A stretch of DNA of 6,309 nucleotides, taken from assembly GCA_934395135.1 (NCBI GenBank), contig CAKRRK010000040.1:1-6309 (forward strand), written 5' to 3'. The translations under genes and the position numbers were made by a program. The notes below the pieces were generated by a model, which saw only the letters and a list, made by a program, of their open reading frames with translations, was not told the origin of the DNA and did no database searches. Positions 1 to 5,416 of the stretch are shown one piece after another; position 1 is the stretch's first letter; each line of letters starts with the position of its first letter. This DNA is from an uncultured Eubacteriales bacterium. GTDB lineage: Bacteria > Bacillota > Clostridia > Oscillospirales > Butyricicoccaceae.

Positions 1-77
1 TGGTCGAGGTGACAGGACTTGAACCTGCGGCCTCTGCGTCCCGAACGCAGCGCTCTACCAAACTGAGCCACACCTCG
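1..77 (-). tRNA. tRNA-Pro (anticodon CGG), CCA encoded
   Basis: The reverse complement folds into a complete 77-nt cloverleaf. The acceptor stem is CGAGGTG/CACCTCG followed by ACCA, the D stem GCTC/GAGC, and the anticodon stem CTGCG/CGCAG around the loop TTCGGGA. The T arm carries TTCAAGT. The anticodon is CGG, which reads the proline codon CCG. The first base pair is C1-G72, as is usual for bacterial tRNA-Pro. The CCA end is encoded and sits at the very edge of the window, so a tRNA or other gene further downstream on the minus strand cannot be excluded. Confidence 0.96.
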
Positions 78-93
78 TTTTAGGCACTTGTAT

Positions 94-121
94 ATTATAG
101 CATACCTTCCAAAAATGTCAA
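94..121 (-). promoter_or_regulatory. Promoter of tRNA-Pro
   Basis: On the minus strand, TTGACA (116-121) is followed after 16 nt by TATAAT (94-99), preceded by TGC as in an extended -10. The -10 lies 16 bp before the first tRNA base, so the transcript has only a very short leader. Both hexamers match the sigma-A consensus perfectly, as expected for a stable-RNA gene. Confidence 0.85.
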
Positions 122-205
122 TAGACATGATAAGTATTTTCTATATTGCATTGCGGACACAAGCGCCCTTCTCAAACGATCCTATAACACGCTGCTTTTA
201 TGATG

Positions 206-251
206 CCACAGAAAAACAGTTTCCGTGGCCGACTGGTGTGTTTCCAATCGG
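206..251 (-). repeat. Two adjacent stem-loops downstream of the DUF6512 gene
   Basis: Two inverted repeats abut each other just past the DUF6512 stop codon. Read on the minus strand, the first (229-251) is CCGATTGG, a 7-nt loop, then CCAGTCGG: 8 pairs including one G-T. The second (206-228) is CCACGGAAA, a 5-nt loop, then TTTCTGTGG: 9 pairs including one G-T. Neither is followed by a run of T, so they are not classic intrinsic terminators. They could mark the 3' end of the mRNA, or stabilise it against exonucleases. No other gene lies between here and the tRNA-Pro promoter. Confidence 0.5.
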
Positions 252-258
252 TGCAGCA

Positions 259-789
259 TCAAAGCCCATAGTTCCCCGTCGCCGGATCGGCAAACAGTCC
301 AATCGGCGGCGCGGCATAGGTAAACACAACAAAAAGAACGACCAGAAGTCCCAGGAATGCGGCGGAGATTAAAATACCCATTCCGGACGGCGGGCATTCC
401 TGTCCCTTACTGAGCATTCGGAATGATTGCCCATATGCCACAAGGACGCCGATTACAAATACAGCAATGTCCACTGCCAGCAAATGAAACCCCAATACCC
501 CTGTATATGTATAAAATATAATGATAATTGTCAACATTCCGGACAGTATTCCTATGCTTTTGGCTGGAAAAAATGACTTTGTTTGTTTTCCATATACCAA
601 AAATTCCAGAACGCCAAATCCTAGAAATGGCCATACCAGCAGTTTCAAATGTTCCCATGTGCTTTCATTCACCGCACCCAGCACCGAAAACACAGGACCT
701 CCGAACCATTCATACACAAAATGCAGCAGTGTTCCCGCTATGATGGAAAAAACAACTCCAGCAATGTGCAGCTTCTGAATTCGTCTCAA
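259..789 (-). CDS. DUF6512 family integral membrane protein, TTG start
   Basis: The product is a 176-residue, very hydrophobic protein of unknown function. About five membrane segments are visible, near residues 9-28, 48-66, 78-100, 103-123 and 138-160. The motif NESTWEHLK (41-49) and the ending DPATGNYG (168-175) are what I recognise as hallmarks of the DUF6512 family, membrane proteins common in Clostridia and related Bacillota; no biochemical role is known to me. I chose the TTG at 787-789 because AAGGAGG (797-803) lies exactly 7 nt ahead of it. The in-frame ATG at 805-807 overlaps that ribosome binding site and would make the site encode Gln-Gly-Gly, and an even earlier start at 897 has no such signal. 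The gene stands alone between the cysK terminator and the tRNA. A TTGACA at 892-897 on this strand has no good -10 partner, so the promoter is unclear. Family call is fairly sure; function is unknown. Confidence 0.85.
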   Translation of the reverse strand: MRRIQKLHIAGVVFSIIAGTLLHFVYEWFGGPVFSVLGAVNESTWEHLKLLVWPFLGFGVLEFLVYGKQTKSFFPAKSIGILSGMLTIIIIFYTYTGVLGFHLLAVDIAVFVIGVLVAYGQSFRMLSKGQECPPSGMGILISAAFLGLLVVLFVVFTYAAPPIGLFADPATGNYGL

Positions 790-796
790 AAAAATT

Positions 797-803
797 CCTC
801 CTT
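797..803 (-). promoter_or_regulatory. Ribosome binding site that fixes the TTG start of the DUF6512 gene
   Basis: On the minus strand AAGGAGG is a near-perfect Shine-Dalgarno sequence 7 nt before TTG at 787-789. It lies inside the longer open frame, which argues against the in-frame ATG at 805-807 as the start. Confidence 0.8.
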
Positions 804-939
804 GCATTCCAAACAAAGCATCCCATATTCGCCGCAGATTCCATATTTCTATGATACATCCGCCTTGTTTCTGCAATCTGTCGAAGCCTGCTGTCAAAGC
901 AAGATTTTTCCCTGCGCCGCAACGCTTTTCCCGGAATGC

Positions 940-974
940 AAAAACAATCCCTCCTATTGGGAGGGATTGTTTTT
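940..974 (-). terminator. Intrinsic terminator of cysK, possibly bidirectional
   Basis: AAAACAATCCCTCC (941-954) and its exact complement (960-973) form a 14-bp stem around a 5-nt loop, and A940/T974 can extend it. On the minus strand the right half of the stem runs into TTTTT, giving the terminator U-tract. The arm starts within the cysK stop codon. The mirror-image A and T runs would also allow termination of plus-strand transcripts, although no plus-strand gene reads into it here. Confidence 0.88.
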
Positions 975-1911
975 ATTTTTTGACAGTCGAAAACATCGGA
1001 GTGGAAAGATACCGTTCTCCGGTATCCGGCAAGAGAGCAACAATCCGTTTTCCAGCGTTTTCCGGCCTCTTTGCCAGAACAGATGCTGCAAAAACCGCCG
1101 CGCCAGAGGAAATGCCCACCAAAATTCCTTCCCGCTGCGCCAATGCCCGGCCTGTTTCGAACGCATCCTCATCCTTTACCGGAATCACTTCATCATAAAC
1201 TGACGCATTCAGCGTTTCCGGCACAAATCCCGCGCCAATGCCCTGGATTTTGTGGGGACCCGGCATACCGCAGGACAATACCGGAGAGCCAGCCGGCTCC
1301 ACAGCAACCACTTTGATTGCCGGATTTTTGGATTTCAAATATTCGCCTGCGCCGGTAATCGTCCCGCCGGTACCGACGCCCGCCACAAAAATATCCACCG
1401 TTCCGTCCGTGTCCTGCCAAATTTCCGGCCCGGTAGTGCCTCTGTGTACCGCCGGATTGGCAGGATTGGAAAACTGACTGGGAATGAAGCTGTGGGGGAT
1501 TTGCCCGGCAAGCTCCTGCGCTTTTTCAATCGCGCCTTTCATCCCCTTTGCACCCTCTGTCAGCACCAGTTCCGCGCCATACGCTTTTAATAAATTGCGG
1601 CGTTCTATGCTCATAGTTTCCGGCATCGTTAATATGATCCGATATCCCCCGGCGGCCGCCGCTGCCGCAAGGCCAATCCCAGTGTTTCCGCTGGTTGGTT
1701 CGATAATGACGGAATCCGGTTTTAACCTGCCTGCATGCTCCGCTTCTTGCAGCATAGCTTTGGCAATCCGGTCTTTTACGCTGCCCGCCGGATTAAAATA
1801 CTCCAGTTTCGCCAAAATGATTGCCTTTAAATGGTTGTCTTTTTCATAATTTTTCAGTTCCAAAAGCGGTGTTCCACCCACTAAATCCGTGATTTTTTCT
1901 GCTACTTTCAT
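973..1911 (-). CDS. cysK: Cysteine synthase (O-acetylserine sulfhydrylase)
   Basis: This 312-residue enzyme makes L-cysteine and acetate from O-acetyl-L-serine and sulfide, the last step of cysteine synthesis in the cytoplasm. It is a fold-type II PLP enzyme. The Schiff-base lysine is K46 in NPAGSVKDR, the substrate loop is PTSGNTG (72-78), QFSNPANP lies at 145-152, the phosphate-binding loop is GTGGT (179-183), and the PLP-nitrogen serine is in ISSGAA (266-271). The HKIQGIGAGFVP segment (219-230) and the PDTGERY end are also typical of CysK, and the length is normal for the family. I start at ATG 1909-1911, because GGAG (1920-1923) sits 8 nt ahead; the in-frame GTG at 1918-1920 overlaps that site. 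The gene has its own promoter and terminator and diverges from metY, the other sulfide-fixing enzyme. A related beta-synthase using another acceptor (CysM type) is less likely given the classic CysK motifs. Confidence 0.96.
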   Translation of the reverse strand: MKVAEKITDLVGGTPLLELKNYEKDNHLKAIILAKLEYFNPAGSVKDRIAKAMLQEAEHAGRLKPDSVIIEPTSGNTGIGLAAAAAAGGYRIILTMPETMSIERRNLLKAYGAELVLTEGAKGMKGAIEKAQELAGQIPHSFIPSQFSNPANPAVHRGTTGPEIWQDTDGTVDIFVAGVGTGGTITGAGEYLKSKNPAIKVVAVEPAGSPVLSCGMPGPHKIQGIGAGFVPETLNASVYDEVIPVKDEDAFETGRALAQREGILVGISSGAAVFAASVLAKRPENAGKRIVALLPDTGERYLSTPMFSTVKK

Positions 1912-1950
1912 CAATAACACTCCTTTTATACTGTTTTTCTGTGTTGATTT

Positions 1951-1975
1951 GGCAGAAACCGTCCCTTCTTCTGCC
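1951..1975 (-). other. Hairpin in the cysK leader
   Basis: GGCAGAA (1951-1957) and TTCTGCC (1969-1975) form a 7-bp stem with an 11-nt loop in the cysK 5' leader, about 40 bp before the start codon. It has no U-tract and matches no riboswitch I know. It may be a chance fold. Confidence 0.3.
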
Positions 1976-2002
1976 TTCCAGTCATTGCAATTCTTAATTT
2001 AC

Positions 2003-2031
2003 ATAAAACATATCTTTTTTATAGGTTTTAT
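2003..2031. promoter_or_regulatory. Probable operator over the cysK promoter
   Basis: ATAGGTTTTAT (2021-2031) overlaps the cysK -10 (2030-2035). It repeats exactly the 11-mer in the metY operator. A complementary half-site ATAAAAC lies at 2003-2009, leaving a 15-bp gap to GTTTTAT (2025-2031), wider than the 6-bp gap at metY. Binding here would block RNA polymerase. The regulator is not in the window; the AT-rich arms with a central CCTAT/ATAGG recall sites of Rrf2-family sulfur regulators such as CymR, which is inference only. Confidence 0.55.
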
Positions 2032-2058
2032 TATAGTGCAATCCCGTTCCATTGTCAA
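2030..2058 (-). promoter_or_regulatory. Promoter of cysK
   Basis: On the minus strand TTGACA (2053-2058), a 17-nt spacer and TATAAT (2030-2035) form a perfect sigma-A consensus. Transcription should start near 2023, giving a leader of roughly 110 nt before the cysK ATG. A promoter this strong usually needs a repressor, which fits the operator sequence overlapping its -10. Confidence 0.88.
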
Positions 2059-2094
2059 CCCATTTTTCCAATGTTTTACAAACCAATATTTTTC

Positions 2095-2123
2095 TTGACA
2101 AATCTTTCCCGTTTGTGTATTAT
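2095..2123 (+). promoter_or_regulatory. Promoter of metY
   Basis: TTGACA (2095-2100), a 17-nt spacer and TATTAT (2118-2123) give a strong sigma-A promoter; an overlapping TATAAT at 2121-2126 would need a 20-nt spacer. The start site falls near 2130, so the mRNA has a leader of about 170 nt. The -35 is only 36 bp from the -35 of the diverging cysK promoter. Confidence 0.85.
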
Positions 2124-2128
2124 AATAC

Positions 2129-2152
2129 ATATAAAACAAATAGGTTTTATAT
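2129..2152. promoter_or_regulatory. Palindromic operator over the metY transcription start
   Basis: ATATAAAAC (2129-2137), a 6-bp spacer AAATAG, and GTTTTATAT (2144-2152) form a perfect 9+6+9 bp inverted repeat, the signature of a dimeric repressor site. It lies directly behind the -10 and covers the predicted start site. The right half, ATAGGTTTTAT (2140-2150), is identical to the sequence over the cysK -10. A CymR-like Rrf2 repressor responding to cysteine or O-acetylserine is a reasonable guess, not shown by the sequence. Confidence 0.7.
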
Positions 2153-2179
2153 ATTTATCACAGAAAGGGGCGCATCGGC

Positions 2180-2260
2180 TTGAGTTCTATCGTCTTGAAA
2201 ATGCTGCGGCATAACTTCCGCAACGGTCGAATGTGGCATTGCAGGGTTTCATTGTATTAA
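2180..2260 (+). CDS. Candidate leader-peptide ORF upstream of metY
   Basis: A 26-codon frame starts at TTG 2180-2182, 9 nt after AAAGGGG (2164-2170), and ends at TAA 2258-2260, within the metY leader and 37 nt before the metY start. The peptide is basic (about eight Arg, Lys or His residues) and ends in MWHCRVSLY, with one cysteine codon at 2240-2242. A later internal ATG (2201-2203) would give 19 residues but lacks a ribosome binding site. TGCGG (2205-2209) can pair with CCGCA (2218-2222), and AATGC (2200-2204) with GCATT (2236-2240), so translation could alter leader folding. A role as a cysteine-sensing leader peptide is inference. No attenuator terminator follows, and the frame could be chance. 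Confidence 0.35.
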   Translation: MSSIVLKMLRHNFRNGRMWHCRVSLY

Positions 2261-2297
2261 GATTTAAACGATTCAAAGAAAAGAGAGGTACTTATCC

Positions 2298-3590
2298 ATG
2301 CACAACAGACCATATCGTTTTGAAACACTTCAGCTGCATGCAGGGCAGGAACATCCGGATCCGGCATCCGGCGCCCGGGCTGTTCCCATTTACCAAACCA
2401 CATCCTATGTTTTTAACGACTCCGCTCAGGCGGCCGCCCGCTTTAATCTTTCAGACGCCGGCAATATTTACGGCCGTTTGACCAATTCTACCGTAGATGT
2501 ATTTGAACAGCGCATTGCCGCGCTGGAGGGCGGCGTCGCTGCCCTGGGCGTGGCGTCCGGTGCGGCGGCAATCACCTATACGATTTTAAATTTAGCGCAG
2601 GCCGGCGACAATATCGTGTCCGCCAAAACAATTTATGGCGGTACTTACAATCTTCTGGCACATACCCTTCCCCAGTATGGTATTTCCACCTCGTTTGTCG
2701 ACACCGATGTCCCGGGCGCGCTGGAAGCTGCTATTAACGACCGGACCAAGGCCCTGTTTATTGAAACCATTGGCAATCCCAACGCAACCTTAATCGACAT
2801 TCAGGCCGTGGCTGACCTTGCCCACAACCATCGCATCCCCCTGGTGGTGGATTCCACTTTTGCCACGCCGTATCTTCTGCGGCCAATGGAATACGGCGCT
2901 GATATTGTCGTACATTCCGCCACAAAGTTTATCGGCGGGCATGGCACCGCCATCGGCGGTGTAATTGTGGACAGCGGCAAATTTGACTGGGAGGCCAGCG
3001 GCAAATTCCCCTCTATCACAGAGCCGAATCCCAGTTATCACGGCATCCGTTTTACAAAAGCCGCCGGAGCTGCGGCCTTTGTGACGAAAATTCGGGCGAT
3101 TCTGCTCCGGGATACCGGCGCGACTTTGGCGCCGCTTCATGCGTTTCTTTTTCTCCAGGGACTGGAAACGCTTTCCCTCCGGGTGGAACGGCATGTGGAG
3201 AATGCTTTAAAGGTTGTCGAATTTCTTTCCGCACACCCTGGCGTGGAAGCGGTGTACCATCCGGCTTTGCCATCCCATCCCCACCATGCTTTGTATCAAA
3301 AATATTTTCCAAAGGGCGGCGCTTCTATTTTTACCTTTGATATCAAGGGCGGTGCGGAGGAAGCAAAGGCATTTATTGACCGCCTGAAGATCTTCTCCCT
3401 TCTCGCCAATGTTGCCGATGTAAAATCTCTGGTCATCCATCCTGCCTCCACCACCCACTCCCAACTCACAGAAGCGGAACTTGCAACACAGGGGATCCAC
3501 CCCAACACCATCCGCCTTTCCATTGGCACGGAGCACATTGACGACATCCTCGACGACCTCCGTCAGGCTTTTTCCGGCATCACGCAATAG
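2298..3590 (+). CDS. metY: O-acetylhomoserine sulfhydrylase (O-acetylhomoserine aminocarboxypropyltransferase)
   Basis: This 430-residue cytoplasmic PLP enzyme of the Cys/Met metabolism family (fold type I) makes homocysteine from O-acetyl-L-homoserine and sulfide, the direct sulfhydrylation route to methionine. The PLP lysine is K210 in HSATKFIGGHG (206-216). D185 in VVDSTFATP binds the pyridine nitrogen, YGR (58-60) belongs to the phosphate-binding region contributed by the neighbouring subunit, and Y113 stacks on PLP. R406 in IRLSIGTEH probably holds the substrate carboxylate. The insert at about 226-249, with FDWEASGKFP and EPNPSYHG, and the length of about 430 residues separate MetY from the shorter cystathionine gamma-synthases and beta-lyases. 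AGAGAGG (2282-2288) lies 9 nt before the ATG. The gene is single, with its own regulated promoter and two terminators, and is divergent from cysK. Some family members also accept O-acetylserine or run in the reverse, degradative direction; sequence alone does not settle that. Confidence 0.94.
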   Translation: MHNRPYRFETLQLHAGQEHPDPASGARAVPIYQTTSYVFNDSAQAAARFNLSDAGNIYGRLTNSTVDVFEQRIAALEGGVAALGVASGAAAITYTILNLAQAGDNIVSAKTIYGGTYNLLAHTLPQYGISTSFVDTDVPGALEAAINDRTKALFIETIGNPNATLIDIQAVADLAHNHRIPLVVDSTFATPYLLRPMEYGADIVVHSATKFIGGHGTAIGGVIVDSGKFDWEASGKFPSITEPNPSYHGIRFTKAAGAAAFVTKIRAILLRDTGATLAPLHAFLFLQGLETLSLRVERHVENALKVVEFLSAHPGVEAVYHPALPSHPHHALYQKYFPKGGASIFTFDIKGGAEEAKAFIDRLKIFSLLANVADVKSLVIHPASTTHSQLTEAELATQGIHPNTIRLSIGTEHIDDILDDLRQAFSGITQ

Positions 3591-3599
3591 TATTTCACC

Positions 3600-3633
3600 A
3601 ACAGGACGCACAAGGAACTGTGCGTCCTGTTTT
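3600..3633 (+). terminator. Intrinsic terminator of metY
   Basis: ACAGGACGCACA (3601-3612) and TGTGCGTCCTGT (3619-3630) form a perfect 12-bp stem with a 6-nt loop, extended by A3600/T3631, and lead into TTTT. It starts 10 nt after the metY stop codon. Confidence 0.92.
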
Positions 3634-3639
3634 ATCTTG

Positions 3640-3670
3640 CCAAAACGAACCGGTTTTGGTTTTTTATTTT
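3640..3670 (+). terminator. Second, tandem terminator after metY
   Basis: CCAAAAC (3640-3646) and GTTTTGG (3653-3659) form a 7-bp stem with a 6-nt loop, followed by a T-rich run (3660-3670). It lies 7 nt behind the first terminator and would catch read-through from metY. Confidence 0.65.
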
Positions 3671-4001
3671 CCATTGGAGCACAACAAATCCTTGTGCATA
3701 ATAGAACCAACCTGTTCACCGTCCCCTATAAAAAATTGCGTATCAAATCACAGATACACACAACGACAAGAAGATTTTCAACGATGGTTAGCAAAAAAAA
3801 TGCGGAACACAGCAACCCCTTGCGGATGCACTTTCAAAACAGCAATCCCATGGTAGCTGCCCCTCCATATATCAACCGTTTTGCAAAGCCACAATTTTTT
3901 TCGTCCGTTTCGCATAGGCTGCGTATGGTTTCAACGACAGGCAGCCGATTGGTGTTGGCGCCGCAGACGAACCTGTGAGAAGCGACGCGCGGGATATTTC
4001 C
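3671..4001. other. Unassigned stretch between metY terminators and prfB promoter
   Basis: I recognise no gene, RNA family or repeat here. A plus-strand frame from ATG 3784 (65 codons) has no ribosome binding site and no recognisable product. A minus-strand frame across 3834-4085 runs into the prfB start region and contains stretches that look somewhat protein-like (for example GANTNRLPVVE), but nothing I can assign; it could be a gene remnant. The right half (about 3780-4000) is clearly richer in GC than the left, as a remnant or a structured RNA might be. Confidence 0.4.
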
Positions 4002-4030
4002 TTTACTTTGCTGGAGAAAATGATTATAAT
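4002..4030 (+). promoter_or_regulatory. Promoter of prfB
   Basis: TTTACT (4002-4007), a 17-nt spacer and TATAAT (4025-4030) form a good sigma-A promoter, with the start expected near 4037 and a leader of only about 26 nt. The same hexamer pair and spacing recur at the tRNA-Ala promoter. Confidence 0.8.
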
Positions 4031-4062
4031 AAAAAATAGTATGTTGGACAGGAGTATGGTTT

Positions 4063-5184
4063 ATGATAGAATTTGAAGAATACAAAGGAAAGCTGCACGC
4101 CCTTTCTCCCGCACTGGATAAATTATACCATGCATTTGACTTGGATCATGCCAAGAAGGAGCTGGCAGAACTGGAACAGCAGTCCGCGGAAGAAGGATTT
4201 TGGAACGATCTGGAAACCTCTCAGGCCGTGCTGCAGCGCATGAAACTTCTGAAAGGGAAGCTTTCGTCCTATGATCAGCTGCACAGCACCTATGAAGATC
4301 TCCTGACGCTGTGCGACCTTGCCATTGAAGCGGATGACGACTCGATGCTGCCCGAGCTTACCGAGGGTTTTGCCGCCTTTGAAAAAGAACTGGACGCCCA
4401 GATGCTTAACACCCTTCTGACCGGAGATTATGATAAAAACAACGCTATTTTATCCTTTCATGCCGGGGCCGGCGGAACAGAAGCGCAGGATTGGGCGGAA
4501 ATGCTGTATCGCATGTATACCCGGTGGGCGGAGCGGCGCGGCTTCCGTTATAAAATTCTGGACTATATCGACGGAGACGAAGCGGGTTTGAAAAGCGCGG
4601 ACATTCTGATCGAGGGGGAAAATGCCTATGGTTACCTTCGTGGAGAGATGGGTGTGCACCGGCTGGTCCGCATTTCCCCCTTTGATTCTTCCGGCAGGCG
4701 GCATACCTCCTTTGCCGCCGTAGAAGTGATGCCGGAGATTCCGGACGATACGGATATCGAAATTAATCCCGCCGACCTAAAGGTCGATACTTATCGATCC
4801 TCCGGCGCGGGCGGCCAGCATGTCAACAAGACAGAATCCGCCATTCGTATCACCCACATCCCTTCCGGTATTGTCGTGGCCTGCCAAACCGAACGCAGCC
4901 AGCATCAAAACCGTGCGAATGCTATGAAAATGCTGAAGGCGAAGCTGGTAGAAATCAAAGAACGGGAAAATCTGGACAAGATTGAGGACATCAAGGGCGT
5001 ACAGAAAAAAATTGAATGGGGCAGTCAAATCCGTTCCTATGTCTTTATGCCCTATACATTGGTGAAGGATCACCGCACAGACTTTGAAAACGGAAATATC
5101 AGCGCAGTGATGGACGGCGATCTGGATGGGTTTATTAATGCATATCTTACCGCCGCAGCCACCGGGAATTGGGCGAAAAAATAA
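4063..5184 (+). CDS. prfB: Peptide chain release factor 2, encoded without a frameshift
   Basis: RF2 (373 residues here) recognises UGA and UAA stop codons on the ribosome and triggers release of the finished protein. The stop-codon reading motif SPF is at 205-207 and the catalytic GGQ at 250-252, in SSGAGGQHVNKTESAIR. These are the same positions as in E. coli RF2, which confirms the start at ATG 4063; AGGAG (4050-4054) sits 8 nt ahead. The HAGAGGTEAQDW segment (133-144) is also typical. In most bacteria prfB needs a +1 shift at CTT-TGA-C around codon 25/26. Here codons 25 and 26 are TTT GAC in one open frame, and no Shine-Dalgarno-like stimulator precedes them, so the autoregulatory frameshift is absent. 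The gene is not next to secA, its frequent neighbour; it has its own promoter. I see no clear terminator before the tRNA-Ala promoter. Confidence 0.97.
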   Translation: MIEFEEYKGKLHALSPALDKLYHAFDLDHAKKELAELEQQSAEEGFWNDLETSQAVLQRMKLLKGKLSSYDQLHSTYEDLLTLCDLAIEADDDSMLPELTEGFAAFEKELDAQMLNTLLTGDYDKNNAILSFHAGAGGTEAQDWAEMLYRMYTRWAERRGFRYKILDYIDGDEAGLKSADILIEGENAYGYLRGEMGVHRLVRISPFDSSGRRHTSFAAVEVMPEIPDDTDIEINPADLKVDTYRSSGAGGQHVNKTESAIRITHIPSGIVVACQTERSQHQNRANAMKMLKAKLVEIKERENLDKIEDIKGVQKKIEWGSQIRSYVFMPYTLVKDHRTDFENGNISAVMDGDLDGFINAYLTAAATGNWAKK

Positions 5185-5232
5185 AAATACATGGTTTGTC
5201 TGGATTTTTTTCCTGTCTCCTGCAAAAAAAGC

Positions 5233-5261
5233 TTTACTTTCCCTCTGCACTTGCGTATAAT
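5233..5261 (+). promoter_or_regulatory. Promoter of tRNA-Ala
   Basis: TTTACT (5233-5238), a 17-nt spacer and TATAAT (5256-5261) lie about 40 bp before the tRNA. The expected start near 5268 leaves a 5' leader of about 34 nt for RNase P to remove. The -35 region (CTTTACTTT) is spelled the same as at prfB. Confidence 0.8.
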
Positions 5262-5301
5262 GGATTCGTACCTGGCCGGATCGGTCCCGGGTACGGCATA
5301 A

Positions 5302-5377
5302 GGGGCATTAGCGCAGCTGGGAGCGCACCACACTGGCAGTGTGGGGGTCAGGGGTTCAAGTCCCCTATGCTCCACCA
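5302..5377 (+). tRNA. tRNA-Ala (anticodon GGC), CCA encoded
   Basis: A complete 76-nt cloverleaf: acceptor stem GGGGCAT/ATGCTCC plus ACCA, D stem GCGC/GCGC, anticodon stem CCACA/TGTGG around CTGGCAG, and a T arm AGGGG/CCCCT with loop TTCAAGT. The anticodon GGC reads GCC and GCU. G3 pairs with U70, the G-U wobble that alanyl-tRNA synthetase uses as its main identity mark. The unit has its own promoter and terminator, so it is transcribed alone. Confidence 0.97.
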
Positions 5378-5380
5378 CGT

Positions 5381-5416
5381 CGGAGCAAGCGATATAAAGC
5401 TTGCTCCGGCTTTTTT
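5381..5416 (+). terminator. Intrinsic terminator of tRNA-Ala
   Basis: CGGAGCAAGC (5381-5390) and GCTTGCTCCG (5399-5408) form a perfect 10-bp stem with an 8-nt loop, followed by GC and six T (5411-5416). It begins 3 nt after the tRNA CCA end. Confidence 0.92.

Noticed and set aside
892..897. TTGACA on the minus strand as the DUF6512 gene promoter
   Set aside because: No acceptable -10 sequence occurs 16-18 nt downstream, so I did not call a promoter.
1912..2000. 19-codon frame (MTGRQKKGRF...) in the cysK leader
   Set aside because: There is no ribosome binding site ahead of its ATG, and the peptide has no cysteine or other regulatory feature.
2130..2297. SAM riboswitch (S-box) or T-box in the metY leader
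   Set aside because: None of the conserved S-box elements or the T-box sequence with a following terminator could be found, and there is no terminator between the promoter and metY.
2233..2481. Plus-strand frame from GTG 2233 into metY
   Set aside because: It overlaps the start of metY in another frame, has low-complexity content and no ribosome binding site.
3834..3866. GGAGGGG followed by ATG on the minus strand
   Set aside because: The ribosome binding site and spacing look good, but the frame is only five codons (MGLLF) before TGA.
3481..3978. Plus-strand 165-codon open frame across the metY 3' end
   Set aside because: It lies in a shadow frame of metY, crosses both terminators, and its translation matches nothing recognisable.
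3834..4085. Minus-strand 83-codon open frame overlapping the prfB start
   Set aside because: It begins inside prfB on the opposite strand, has no ribosome binding site and no recognisable domain. It is at most a remnant, so it is described only as part of the unassigned stretch.
5302..5400. tRNA-Ala 3' end as an attachment site of an integrated element
   Set aside because: Only one tRNA end is visible, no second copy of its 3' segment occurs downstream within the window, and no integrase is present.
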